Positions 42,779 through 55,160 of a DNA stretch of 64,000 nucleotides are shown here, piece by piece (within the stretch, counting starts at the first letter, position 1; each line of letters begins with the position of its first letter). The position numbers and the translations under genes were made by a program. Below the pieces are notes generated by a model. That model did not search any database. It was not told the origin of the DNA and saw only the letters and a program-made list of their open reading frames with translations. The stretch lies in the NCBI RefSeq assembly GCF_000835495.1, contig NW_015622546.1:1800883-1864882 (forward strand). Direction: 5' to 3'. The stretch comes from Cladophialophora immunda. Its lineage: Eukaryota > Ascomycota > Eurotiomycetes > Chaetothyriales > Herpotrichiellaceae.

Positions 42779-45700
42779 ATGTTTTCTCCATATCAGGTGC
42801 TCCCGTTCCTGGACATCATCAGCAATGAGATCATTACTGAGGTCCGTCGTGATGACAACGTCACAGATGACCCCGAAGCCATTGAGCACAACACCAAGAT
42901 GTACAACAAGGTAAGCTGCACGTGCAGGCCAAACGTATTATAGCTTAGCAGTGATGTTGCAGGTCATGAACACTATTGATACATCCTTGTCCTTGCTAAG
43001 AGGCAATGGTGCTGCGCAAGGCATACACGCTTTTGAGGATGTCTCCCTCAAAGCAAATGGGCAATCAGAACCGTTTGGATTTGAAGCACCAAAGGACGCT
43101 TCAAAGCCAATCGGAAAGACACCAGAGCAAATCGCTGCGATTGAAGAGGTCAGAAAGTTCCTCAAAGGTGAGAAGAGTAAGGGAGCGGCACTGACTATGA
43201 ACACCATGGTCAATGCGGCCACGCCAATTCTCAACAATTTTGATGAAGTCCTGGTGAGAGCCGCAATATTGCAAGAATAATGGCAACAGCTGATCGTCTT
43301 CCAGTCACAACCCAACCTCGATAAGTATAATGCAACACTCAACACATCACCCATTGTCGGTCTAGCAGGTAGAGCTATTAGGTATTTGAACAAAACTGCC
43401 ACAGGTGATGGTACAGGGACAATCACCGAAAGCTGGGCTCATCTGGACAACCTGCCAGCTGAGGCTGATACTACCAAAGGCGAGGTTCACATGTTCCCGT
43501 ACTTTGGGTCCTTCTATCTAAGTGTTGGCCGGAGTCTATGGCGGAAGGAACCTCGGCCTATGACCGACAGCAAGCGTGCAGAAGCGAAGAACAACTGGCC
43601 AAAACTGTACCTCGACGGCTGGAAAAAAGTCGGCGATCAATGTATGCCTGCAGCTGATCTGGTCTCCGTTGCAGCACACGCTGAAAGCGTCACTGCGGAC
43701 GCAATGCCGACATTCAACCTATTCATTGTTGACAAGGATGGCAAAGTGAAAGTGTTCAAAGGCAATGATCTCAAAGACAACATGACCTTCAGCGACGTCA
43801 CAGTGACATCTGGTGGGAAACCGAGTACTGTAAAGTTCAAGAACATCTGTTACTATGCTGGGAAGCTCTACGGTATCGATACAAGCTCGTACTCCTGGAG
43901 CATCAATCCCAAAGACAAAGACGTGACCAAGCTTGAGATCAAAGACAAAACATTGCAAGCAACGACTGAAGCACTGAGCTCCAACGAAGAAGGTCTGATT
44001 GCTCTCCGCAACAAGAAGCTTTACCGTCAAAGAGTTTCGAAAGCCCTGGATGATGAGGAGAGAGCCAAGGAAGACACTTCTTGGAATCTTGTGATCGACA
44101 GTCCTGAGATCACCCACATCGGAGTTGCTGCGCCTGGCTCTTTGCTAGATCTCAAAACTCTGACCCAGATGTTACGTGATCAATATTTGAAGACCCAGGT
44201 CGATGTGATGCCAATGGTGAGGACCATCAGTAGGTCCTCGAAGCAACACCTCGCACTCTTGAGGCTCATGAGTAAGGATGCAGACGAGTACGAGAAAGCA
44301 TCCGATGATAGCGCGAAAGCAAAAATCAAAGAGCGAGCAGTCGCACGAGGTGTGCAGGGCGCATTAAAAATTGCTACCACCATCAACAAAGCTTCCGTCA
44401 ATGCATCTAACGCCATTGTCAATATGGGTGTTGCTCTCAGGGGCATCAGCAAAGAGCTTACAACCTTGCAGAAGCGCATGGAGGGAGAACTTGCAACACT
44501 GAAGAAAACACTCGAAAGTCAGCAAGGAGCCCTGAAGAAGATTCGAGATGTGCAATTTTGGAGTCTGGTTGTGATACTCATCTGTAAGTCAGCTTTGCGG
44601 CAGCACGGTCTTGCTACCTGTCCTGTGTCATCTCCGTGCCTTGGGCTGATCGTAAATCTCTAGCGGCGGTGTTGATCATATTGACAGCAGGTGTGGCCGC
44701 ACCTGCTGTCGTGATCGGACTTGGTTGCATCTTTGCAGCAGCTTTCATCGTCAACAAAATATACGAGTCGAAAGAGAGCGAGATGATGTCAGATATCGCC
44801 AAGACGGAGGCAAGTATATCATCGTTGAACACGTCACTAAAAACAGTGAAGGCAATCACGCCAAAATTCGGTGAACTCGAAATTCAGTACCAAGCCCTGA
44901 ACATGTTCTGGGGCCGGATGACGCAAAATTCTGGAGATCTACTTGGATGGACCAAAGACCTGGCTGACGAATTATTCGATGACATGTTCAGCAGTCTGAC
45001 AATTGAAACAGCCAAGGAAAATGCAACGGACCTCGAAAGCGGCTCTCAGAAATACCTTGACATGCTGAATGCTCAAGGCATCATCATCCCAGAGTCGGGT
45101 ACCGATAGTGCAGGCTTCTCTGCAACATTTTTGGAAGCTCCGATCTCAAGCGAGACTACCTTTCAGGCCTTGATCGAGGCTGTCAATCAGCCCCTTGGAG
45201 ACGACATACAGGCGGACAAAACGGAGGTGACTGTACTATCATCTCTGCCTCAATCAGCCTCAAGCAGAGAATTCTCTGTGCAAACCGGAAATTCAGAGCA
45301 TCAGGAGTTGAAAGGTCAAGTGTCACATGAGCATCAGTACTACATCCCAAGCAGAGTCCAGCTTCTGACTGACCAGGCTTGTGTGAGTTATTCCGACCAG
45401 GCCATTATGGCTTTGGATAGAGGCGATTTTGATGCTTTCGAGGGACATATGGACGTCAGTACGCGACTGCTTGATGCGCCTACTGTCCTCAAGGCAGACA
45501 TGATTATCAAGTCGGGAAAGTGGTTCGACATAGACCTCGTCAAACAGGGGGTTTCGGTCTGGCTCAATCCTGGACTGAAGGAACTCCTTGCGTACAACAA
45601 TACCACATTATACCTAGATGGACTTGGGAGCGTCTCAAGTGGTAGCTTGCTGATGGGAGCCAAATTCATCTCAGGCGCAGTTGTCATGGACACTATCAAG

Positions 45701-47521
45701 CTTGCGGGCATCATGCAGGATTGGGCGAAAGACATCAATAAGGACATGACAGACGAGCAAAAGCTTGCTCAGGCAAAGCCATACCTCAGTAACGCTGCTG
45801 GTCTGTGTGGTGACCTTGCAAATGTCACAGCGAAGCTCAATAACGGTTTTAACACGATCAATCATGCAGTCACGGATGCCCGCAACAAGGTAGTCACAGA
45901 GATCAAAGCACAAGAAGGACTCATCAATTCCACAAACAGTGGATGGTGGCAGAAGATGGGATGGATTCAAGACGAGATCCCAATGATTACACAGCTCTTT
46001 TGGTCACGAGAAAGATTGATGAAGGCAATCCAGGATCGAGCTGAAGATTATGATGCACAGCGCCGAAGAGACATTCAACCATTTGAAGACAAGAAGGCCA
46101 CCCTGGAAAAGCTTCGTGATAGCGGAGTCATTTATCAGAACCAGCACCTGAATTGGGTTGACCTTGTACAAAAGATCAGCATGCAATTTGGCCGCATTTG
46201 GTCGACGTTGGTTGGCGTCCAGAGCGGGATCAAAGAGGACATCGTCTTCAATTCGACCATCATACTCGAAATCGACTGGCCCGAGTTGAAGAGTAATGCT
46301 CAAGAAGTCTTGAGTTTGCTTAATGTCCCTGCCAACTTGGACCTTCCTAGTATGCTGAGGAGTGGCTTGACGTCCAACTTTGCGACGGCCTCAGCTATAG
46401 CTGCAGCAGAGAATTTGTTCTCTCTTGAGGCTCCTGCGATTGACGGTCAAGAGCCGGCAGATTTCGAGAGTGCCGAAGCTCCTATGCAGTTCGCTTTGCA
46501 GGCCCATCCTGTGCTGGAGACCTCGTTGTCGGACGGGGCGAATGAAACTCGAGAGTTCTTCAAGGACGTCAGAGCCATCCTCGTCTTGCCTCACGTGCAA
46601 ACCATCAAGGGTTACGAGAACACCATCGGTACAGTCTCGATACACAGCGGTATGTCAGAGACTATCACGATGTATGTGCGATGTTTTGTCCTGATTGGGA
46701 AAGCGTTGAATCGCTTGAGGGCTTTGTCTGCTGTGCAAGGCAAGCGTCTCAAGAAGCTTGAAAGCAAAGACATTGAATGGATGACTTTCTACAAAGGCAC
46801 ACAGCAAGCGATTATTGACGCATCACGATATGTCGGCACAGCAAAAGATGGTCTCGAGAAATCATACAAGGAGTTTCAGAGTCTTTCCAAGTTGATCAAG
46901 GACAATCGTGACATGTTCGACGCCAAGATCAAACCCGTTGATGCGCTCATGGCTGTCAAACAGAAAGAAGTGGATGACTACATCTTCCAGCTTGGTGCCG
47001 ATGCCGCAGCAGTGATGTTTGTAGGTGCTGCTGCTGGCTTAGCAGTCGTCGCAGGACCAACTGTCGCCTTCAAGGCCGCCAGTGCTGCTCTGGAAGCAGC
47101 TAACAAAGTCGACGGCTTCAACACGAGAAACATCTTCAAGACATTCTACAGTAAGATGAACTGGGATGAGTTCAAGGCAAGCATGACCAGCCTAAGTGCC
47201 CTCAGGGATTCTTTGAAAACAGCAGTGGACTCATTAGACGGCCTTCAACAGTCTTTCAGCGACACTTTGAAGTATGGAAAGGACTTGGAGAGCCAGCTCA
47301 GAGAGACTCAACAACGTCTGACCGATTTCGAGACGGCAAGATTGATCCGTACGGAGAAGCACGGTCAGGATGCTGCGGCTGTGTTAGCGGACTACTTGAA
47401 GGACGTCAACTTCGAGGAGCTCATCAAGGGTTGGGACACGGTCGGTGACAGATCTGACTACTGGAACGATGTGTTTAATGCGCAGGGATATCTTCTCCCG
47501 AATGACTTGGAGCTGAAGTAA
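42779..47521 (+). CDS. Large protein with alpha-pore-forming-toxin-like architecture
   Basis: A 1519-residue protein. Exons are 42779-42910, 42963-43253, 43305-44583 and 44664-47521, with 51-80-nt introns and consistent phases. No lesions. A helical N-terminal part (about 1-140) is followed by a region of about 200 residues rich in short beta strands (FNLFIVDKDGKVKVF, ICYYAGKLYGIDTSSYSWSI, GLIALRNKKLYRQ) that resembles propeller or tectonin blades. Long amphipathic helices then lead into a strongly hydrophobic stretch at about 557-600 (VVILI, then AVLIILTAGVAAPAVVIGLG), after which coiled coil resumes (TEASISSLNTSLKTVKAI). A second helix/hydrophobic/helix unit lies near 1345-1390 (AAAVMFVGAAAGLAVVAGPT) close to the C-terminus. 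Long helices around a hydrophobic hairpin are the plan of ClyA/Hbl/Xax-type pore formers. This is architecture only; activity is not shown. No signal peptide is visible. Confidence 0.75.
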
Positions 47522-48245
47522 ATTGGCACGTGACGACCGTGATGAAGCTACCATGCCGAGGATGATGTTGAAAGGATTTCTTTGTTATCTGATCATGTCA
47601 CAATGTAAAGTTGGTACAACTTTCTTTAGAGTCTTTAATGATTGATCGTGAAATGTGCTTCGCGCCCACGACGTTTACGAATGAGCGAGTCTTCCAGTGC
47701 AGTCGAGTCTCCAAGTGCGGTACCAGCCTGTTGATGTTTGCCTATTCGACCTTGCCTTCCCACTTCAATGTCCGCCCATGCACGTATGAAAGCGCTGTAA
47801 GAGCCCAGTGAAAATCTTCATGCGGAGATCACATGTGTCTCCTCCTTGACGCCGGTGTTCGGTAGTGGAAAGAAGTAATCGGAGGAGTTGTGAGAAGCCA
47901 GGTGAGTTTTATACCACGATCTGATTCTCCACGAGATCCCTCAGCCCGTGATCGAACGCGACATCCTCGGGACGTATCCGGACACCCGTTTGCGCACCCA
48001 GTTAAGCGGACACCCACCTCGGCACAAGACTCTTGGCATTGAATTTGTATGGCAACCGCACCAATTCTGAATGTGCACTTACTGCTCATTGTGTTGACTC
48101 CCTACGAACTGTAGGGGGGGAGGTAGGATGATGGTGAAGCTTGACCCAGACTAACCAATTTAGAGAAAGGGAGCTTTTGTGACCATTACGTTAGCTTGAA
48201 TCGGGTGCCAAATTATGGGTACTGTAGGCTAGGGCATAGGCAATA
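47522..48245. other. Spacer between pore-former-like gene and Tc1 element
   Basis: About 720 bp of non-coding DNA ending in the TA dinucleotide (48244-48245) used by the Tc1 element. No terminus of another mobile element can be recognised, so how the cargo pair arrived remains open. Confidence 0.4.
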
Positions 48246-48287
48246 CAGTAGGTCCGCAAAAGTCACCGGACACTAGTCGCTTGGCAC
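48246..48287 (+). repeat. Tc1 left terminal inverted repeat
   Basis: Left 42-bp terminus; the first 33 bases match the reverse complement of 56727-56759 exactly. After one mismatch a further eight bases match. Confidence 0.93.
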
Positions 48288-48833
48288 CCACACCACCAAA
48301 TAGACGTGTACAATTCAATTGATTATTTCTCAACCACCATCGCTTCATTTATTGTTTAATTGTTATAGAGATGCCTTCGAGACGTGAATATTCTGATTTT
48401 GAGCGCGGAACAGTATATGGCCTTCATCTAGCTGGTAAATCTGTACGCGAAATCGCGACCACTATAAATATCCCGAAATCGACAGTGTTAGATATACTAC
48501 AGAATCCATAACCAGATAAGAGCGCTCGGACTGGACGGCCTAAAAAGCTATCTAAGCGTTTAGAAAGGCTCATTCTACGTACAGTTAAGCTCTTGCCTAA
48601 GATCTCGTACGCTGAGCTGAGAAAAAGGCATCAACTTGATGTCTCGGACGATACTATTTCTCGCCTACTCAGAGACAATAGGATCAAGAAATGGCTCGCA
48701 AAAAAGCGTCCTAGGCTTACGGACGAACGTGCTAAACAGCGCTTTGAATGGGCTATGGCCTATAGGGACTGGACGTGGGAGGATTGGCTTAAAGTCATCT
48801 GGAGCGACGAATGCTCTATTCAACGCGGCAGTG

Positions 48834-49066
48834 TATCACAAACGGGACCTGGAAGCCGGGCACAATCAAGATCGCGCCAAGCCGGACCGCGCTAAGCCAC
48901 TTTAGGCCGCACACAGCCCGCATGAGAAAAGCATGCTTCTCGCATCCGAGAAGCATCCTCTCCTCATACTATGAGTTTATGTTACTACAGGTGTAGAAGG
49001 ATACTTATTACCACGGAATCTACCTATCGCTGAGTACTGCCTATCTTCAATAAGGCATCCTTGATA
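48834..49066 (+). repeat. 5' LTR, 233 bp
   Basis: Begins TATCACAAAC and ends CATCCTTGATA, so the termini are TATCA/TGATA rather than the usual TG/CA. It differs from the 3' LTR at one position (CTACAGG here, CTATAGG there), a CpA-to-TpA change. Confidence 0.95.
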
Positions 49067-49149
49067 TTCTCATAGTATCCCTTAAGATCGGACGGACTAG
49101 CGATAAAAAAGGGGGCTCGATAGCTCCTCATACACGATCCGCGGGCGAA

Positions 49150-50190
49150 TCGAGCGCGACCCTAGAACAGCAGCAACAAGGTCAAAACGACCAAGATCTC
49201 GTCGAAGACCAGGAAGAGGACCAACATCATCCCCGGCGAGAAGCAAGCGACTCGCACGCGGGCCTCAACACTCTCGAGATAGAAGAGGCGGGACTAATAG
49301 CCCAATATGAAGAGGCTAAGAGAAAAGTCGCCAATAAACGCCGAAGGGAAGAACTTAGAGTAATGGAGGACGAGCTTGAAGGAAGAGAACCTACTCGGTT
49401 TATGGAAGTCGCAGGCATAACGCTACCAAGTCGCAAGCGACCTCTAAGCTCTTCAATCTTAGAAGACTCTGGCATTTCAAAATACATCAAGCTCGCACCA
49501 CCACCAAGGTTCGACGGGAAGTCGACCGAGGGCCTCCGGAGGTACGACCTTAGATGGAAAAAACTCTTCCAGACACTCCCAGAAGTCGCCGAGGATGAGT
49601 ATGCGTAACGCATACTACTCGCGGCAACCTTCTTAGACGACAGGGCGGACGACGCATAGGCACGCCCGTATGCCGAATTCCAAACTTGGGACGACTATAT
49701 TACATTCCTCAAAGGCGTTATCGCAGACCCTACGACTCGTAAGAGTGAAGCACTTATTAGACTGGCGTCGACTAAGTAACGGCCGAATCAGTCGGCGAGA
49801 GATTTACTACGCCATATTGAGAACATTAAGATAGATATTCCACCCATGATAGAGGACGAACGGGCGGTATAGGTACTACTAAACGCGCTCTCGCCTAAGA
49901 TTCGCGCGCTCGTCATGTATGAAAACAAAGAAATTACATCAAGAGAACAGATCCTCGCCTCAGCCTAGCGGCATAAGGACGTCATTAAGCAAAAGGCACG
50001 AGCCGCGCATCAAGATAAGTCGCAAACGCGCACTAACACCAATACGCATACGACTCACACGACATACACAAACAAGTCGCGTGAAAGAGGACAACAAAGC
50101 GAAGAAAGGAAGGATGCCCCGAAGAGGGATACACCGTCCTTCCCTAGTGAATGCTTTAACTGTGGTAGAAGGGGGCACAAGGCTGATTAG
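49150..50190 (+). pseudogene. Chromovirus gag remnant
   Basis: A charged helical N-terminal part (QYEEAKRKVANKRRREEL) is followed by the capsid-like core (PPPRFDGKSTEGLRRYDLRW, then FQTWDDYITFLKGVIADPTT, KIRALVMYENKEITSREQIL). The nucleocapsid zinc knuckle at 50152-50193 reads CFNCGRRGHKAD, then stop, then Tyr. The expected CCHC has thus lost its last Cys (TGT to TAT), and the residue before it became TAG. At least five further TAG/TAA codons interrupt the frame, mostly where Gln is expected. Confidence 0.85.
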
Positions 50191-50329
50191 TATAGATCAA
50201 AGCCTCGTAGGTAAGACATAAGCGTAAAGGATGTACCAAAAAACTAAAGTATAGCGCGAAGAGTGCCGCTGTCGCGCTAGGCTTACTAGGTACTGACCCT
50301 GATAGAGAGCTAAAGCACTACCGAGCTCT

Positions 50330-53300
50330 CATAATGAACGTAGAGATCCAGACAGAAGCTGGACTAAGGGAGATACGCGTACTACTCGACAGCGGGGCGT
50401 AAGCGAACTTCATCTCGCAACTCCTCATTACAGAACTGGGAGCAAAGGCAACAACTACTGAAGTTCACGTCCGGACTGTCTCGGGACAGCCGATCAGGAC
50501 CTACGGTAACCACCGCTTCTTAACGCATGAGACAGACGTGCGAAGAGTACGCAGATCGCATGCGCATACGTACATCGCTACAGACATCACGGAGTATGAC
50601 GCTATCCTTAGATTCCCTTAGCTTAAAAAGGTGAACCCTGACGTGGACTGGAGCACCAGCACATGGAAGTTTAGGCCTAGGGGCGAGAGGCTTGCGAAAG
50701 ACAAGCGAGTCACCTACGTCTCAGCTGCAGAACTCCTTGCAGACCTAGATGTCTCTCAATTACGCATGCTAGTGGTTAAACCTATCATCGACACAGACGG
50801 GGATCGCACACAAATCGCTAGCGTAACGCTAGCGGGGATCGAGGTTCAAGAAGTAGAACTTCCCCAGCACTTACAGGACCTAGCTAGAGCCTTCACAGAG
50901 CCTAACTCTAAGGCATTTGGAGACGAGACCTTTACACGACACTCCATCCCCATTAAGGAGGGCGAGACAATCCCGTACGGACCTCTCTACCCCATAAGTG
51001 CGAATGAGCTACGAGTCCTACGCGAGTACATTAAGACAGCTTTGGCAAGAGGATGGATCCAACCGAGTGACTCCCCGGTAGGAGCGCCTATCCTATTCGT
51101 ACCGAAACCCGATGGTAGCCTACGACTTTACGTCGACTATCGTACGCTAAATAAGGTCACCCGGAAGAACCATTACCCTCTACCTTTGATTCCTGAGGTC
51201 CTAGATCGCTTAAGTAGAGTAAAGATTTTCACTAAACTCGATCTTAGAGACGCATATCATCGAATCCGAATTACCGAAGAAGACCGCTGGAAGACTGCGT
51301 TTCGTACGCGATACGGCCACTTTGAGTATCTAGTGATGCCGTTTAGGTTGACGAATACTCCGGCATCGTTCCAATCGTATATTAATGAGGCACTACGGGG
51401 ACTGCTAGACGACATTTACGTTACGTATATGGATAATATACTTATATTCAGCGGTAGCGAAGAAGAGCATGAGAAGCACGTACGACTCGTACTTGAGCGC
51501 CTAATTAAGTATCGTTTGTATGTGAAACTGTCAAAGTGTGCATTTGGAGTCTCCGAAGTTGACTTCCTTGGCTACCGCGTTGGAGTCGTAGGCGTATCGA
51601 TGGATCCTAACAGGGTAAGCGCCATCGAGGAGTGGCCGACCCCTACATCATTCCGTAAGGTCCAGGTCTTTCTGGGCTTTACTAACTTTTATCGGGGCTT
51701 CGTCCATAAGTACTCGAAAGTCGTGGCTCCGATCACTGATCTCCTTACGGGAATGGTGGTAGGGAAAAAGGCGGGCCCCTTCGAATGGACTGCTGCCGCT
51801 GCGCAAGCGTTTCGCACGCTTAAGGACTGCTTTACGAGTGCGCCGATACTAGTACATTATGAGCCTAATCGACGATGTCGAGTCGAGGTTGACGCTTTAG
51901 GAGGAGCAATCGGGGGTGTGCTGACCTAAGCGTACGAAACGCAGGCGGGGCGCACGCTCTGGAGACCGGTAGCATTCTTTTCGAGGAAAATGATTCCTGC
52001 GGAACGGAACTACTATACAGGTGACGGAGAAATGCTAGCAATCGTTGAGACTTTCGTAGTATGGAGACACTACCTTAAGTCGCCTACGACTAGCACGATT
52101 GTCCTCACCGACCACGAAGCTTTGAAGAGTTTCATAGAGACGAAGGTCTTGAATAGACGACAGATGCGCTGGGCAGAGGTACTAGCAGCGTACGACTTCG
52201 TTATTCAGTGGCGACGGGGAAAGGATAACCCAGCAGATGGGCTCTCTCGTCGGCCAGACCATATGGGGCCAGACGAGCCACCAACTGAGAATATCCTGGT
52301 AGAACTACTAAAGAAGCGGATACTAGAAGAATACGAACCGTACGCTAGTAGTATGCGAGTCGGAGACAGCCTCGTTGTAGGTGTTCTAACGCGTTCAGCA
52401 GTCCGAGGGCACAAAGTGGGAGGAAAGAGCGTCTATAGCGTCGTTACCCCCCTGCCTGAAGAATAAGGAGTTACGCCAGGAATCAGCGAAGAGCAAGAGG
52501 CTCTGGGGCGAGAACGCCGCGAGTCGCTGGTGACTCGCCTGAAGCAACTTTAGGTACTAGACCCCTAGTGTCAGGAGAAGCAATAGGCCACTACCTCCGA
52601 TAGCCAAATCCTCAGCGGAATGTTCAGAGGAACATGGAGCGTGGATCATGCGGGTCTCGTACGAAGAGACGGCTATATATATATACCACGGGATCCTGCT
52701 ACGCGGTGCGAGATACTAAGAGTAAATCATGACGACCCGTGGCAGGGTGGACATTTCGGTCGGGCTCGGACGTGTGCGACTATCATACGATACTACTAGT
52801 GGCCGCATATTAGGCGCGATATACATAAATATATCAGCTCCTACGACATCTACCAGCGCATGAAAGTGCCTCGTCATCGGCCGTACGGCCATTTGGAACC
52901 CCTCCCAGGGCCAGATGGGCCATGGTAAGATATCGCAATGGACTTTATCGTAGGGCTACCGCCGTCGATGCACGGGCGAAACGCATGCGACTCGATACTC
53001 GTTATTGTCGATCGATTCTCGAAGATGGTTTCCTTGACTCTATGTCTCAGCACTATCGATACTCTATAGATGGGCCAGTTGGTCCTGGAGAAGGTAGTTA
53101 CGAGGTTTAGGGCGCCGAAGTCAATTATATCTGATCGGGGTACGACGTTTACGTCTTTATACTGGGGTACTCTATACTCCTACCTTGTGACTCGCAGGCT
53201 ATTCTCAACTACGTTTCATCCGTAGACCGACGGATAGACCGAACGGACAAATCAGACTCTGGAGTGCTACCTCTGATGCTACGTTAACTACCAGTAATCG

Positions 53301-53996
53301 GATTGGGCGGAGCTACTCGCCAGCGCTGAGTATGCGATTAACGTAGCGCCTAATGCCTCCACGGGGAAGACGCCGTTCGATCTAGTCTTGTCGTTCTCGC
53401 CTACGTTACGTATAAACGTTAACCGTGAGGAGCTCACACAGCAGCCAGTGAACGTCATAGCTGAGGAAAGAGCTATCACCCTCATGGAATCGCTCGCTGT
53501 AGCGGAGGAGACACGCGAGATCAGTGAGACTCGCATATAAAAAAAACTACGATAAGAAGAGGATAAGCATCTCCTTTAACATCGGTAATCAAGTTCTTAT
53601 TTCTGCCCGAAACATCAGAACTCTCCGCGCTAGTAAAAAGCTCACTGACTAGTTCCTAGGACCCTTTGAGGTTATAGATAAATATGGCGCCAATGCGTAC
53701 ACGCTAAAGCTACCGAAGAAGTACGGGAGGCTCCACCACACGTTCTATGTCTCCTTATTGTAGGCGTATCGCGCGCGTCCTGGCGTTAGCATACCTGAAC
53801 CTGTCAACATTGAAGGCGAGGAAGAATGGGAAGTACAAGAGGTGCTAGGGGAGCGTCGCCGGCATGGCCGAACCGAGTTCCACGTTCGCTGGAAGGGATT
53901 CGGAGAGGTAGACGACTCGTGGTAACCAGCGATAGACTTAAGAAACGCACGCGAGGCGATCACTGACTACAGAAGGAAAGTAGGAACAGGAAGATG
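50330..53996 (+). pseudogene. Chromovirus pol remnant with C-terminal chromodomain
   Basis: The protease motif LLDSGA is followed by a stop. The RT frame 50631-51929 is open (LYPISANELRVLREYI, KLDLRDAYHRIRITEEDRWK), but its catalytic motif at 51426-51437 reads YMDN instead of Y(M/L)DD, so one catalytic Asp is lost. RNase H (NYYTGDGEMLAIVETFVVWR, TDHEALKSF) is at 51990-52260. The integrase follows with several stops (DFIVGLPPSMHGRNACDSIL at about 52937; then KSIISDRGTTFTS). A chromodomain closes the frame near 53815-53990 (WEVQEVLGERR, EFHVRWKGFGEVDDSW, then stop, then PAIDLRNAREAITDYRRK). This terminal chromodomain probably targeted integration to heterochromatin. Confidence 0.9.
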
Positions 53997-54140
53997 AGCA
54001 AAGGGATTTGCATTTGGCCCAAGGCCAGGCACGCGAAACGCATGTGACGCCGCAGCGTCTCAACCACCACCAGGCCACAAGCCGCAGGCGCGCACAGCGC
54101 GCACTGCCCAAGGGCAATGCCACACCAGGAGGACACACAC

Positions 54141-54212
54141 CCGCCACACAGGCGACACACCAGGAAAAACACACAACCGCCACACAGGCGACACGCCAGA
54201 GAGACGCACACA
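54141..54212. repeat. 36-bp tandem repeat, 2 copies
   Basis: Two imperfect 36-bp units beginning CCGCCACACAGGCGACAC, preceded by a partial third. They lie between the chromodomain end and the 3' end of the antisense gene and have no coding role. Confidence 0.75.
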
Positions 54213-54313
54213 GACCGCACGCTACTCGTCGTCGTCACTCTTAGGAGGATCAGACAGTGGGTCTGGGTCCGACCCACGACCACTGTCTGCCTCATCAAAC
54301 CAGACCGGGGGAT

Positions 54314-55050
54314 TCAATTGATTCTATACAAGTTAGTGCGGAACGTAGGCGAGGAGCACGCGCTACCCACGACAACCGCATAGGCCTCGGCCATGAAGCG
54401 TAAGGCTTCAAGGATGCCACTAAGGATGTTGGCGGTGCGGTCGGTGGGGGCGGCGGCGGAGGGGGAGGCGGCAGAGGCACCAGAACCAGAGGCAAGGTTG
54501 CGTCTCGCAGACGCCTTTGATGCGTTTTGCATGCGCCTAGATAGCGCAGAGGCTTCGTCTTAGACGGCCGCGATGGCGGGCGCGTCCGGATCGCCATCCA
54601 CAATCATCTGATTACGGGCAAGAAGACGGTTGGCAGCGGCCACGCAGGACAGAGGAACCTAATGCGATAAGCATACGACAAGCTTACGGGGATGCGTACA
54701 ACAGTATGATACTCACAGGAACACAACCCTTGGGACCAGCACGATTACTACGCTCGCAACGATCGCAGCGGGTATAGCCCTCAGCAGCACGCGTGTCGCA
54801 TGCGACACGCTGGCCAGTCAGACAACCGCGACCAGCGCGGAGCGCGCGCAGACAACGCTGGCAAGGCAGCTTCTCTCGGGACGAACGCCGAGACGCCTTG
54901 GAGGGAGTTTGGGGGGGAGCTAAGCACGCGAGTTAGCTGCGAAACGCATGCGATAAGCACAAACCACTCACGAGGGCCGCCAGGGCGACGAGGAGGTTGG
55001 CCACCTGCACCTGAGGCGGTGCTACCAGGACGGAAATCGACAGTATTCAT
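54314..55050 (-). CDS. Spliced antisense gene in the chromovirus, Cys-rich product
   Basis: Exons on the minus strand are 55050-54972, 54919-54717 and 54658-54314. Both introns are GTGAGT...TTAG, and their phases (1 and 0) close to give 209 codons. Exon 1 encodes MNTVDFRPGSTASGAGGQPP. Exon 2 is basic and carries paired cysteines, CQRCLRAL, GCLTGQRVACDT, CDRCERSNRAG and KGC, which resemble a zinc-binding or DNA-binding cluster. Exon 3 (VAAANRLLARNQMIVDGDPD and a helical end around ILSGILEALRFMAEAY) is interrupted by one TAA at 54560-54562 where CAA (Gln) is expected, like the damage in pol. A TATA sequence lies about 110 bp upstream. Plant Tat-lineage elements are known to carry antisense ORFs in this position; I know of no function for this one. 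Confidence 0.75.
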
Positions 55051-55160
55051 CTGCGAAGCGATTAGTACGCGACCAGCATGCGACGGATGCTACTAACGTT
55101 GGAATGTTGCGTGAGACTAGTAAAAAGGAAGAAAGAGACAAACTGAGGGAGAAGAAGTGG

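Noticed and set aside
49150..53990. Alternative genetic code in the retrotransposon (TAA/TAG read as Gln)
   Set aside because: Many stops do fall at Gln positions, but others replace Trp, and non-stop damage (YMDN, Cys to Tyr) has the same C-to-T pattern. Adjacent nuclear genes use the standard code.
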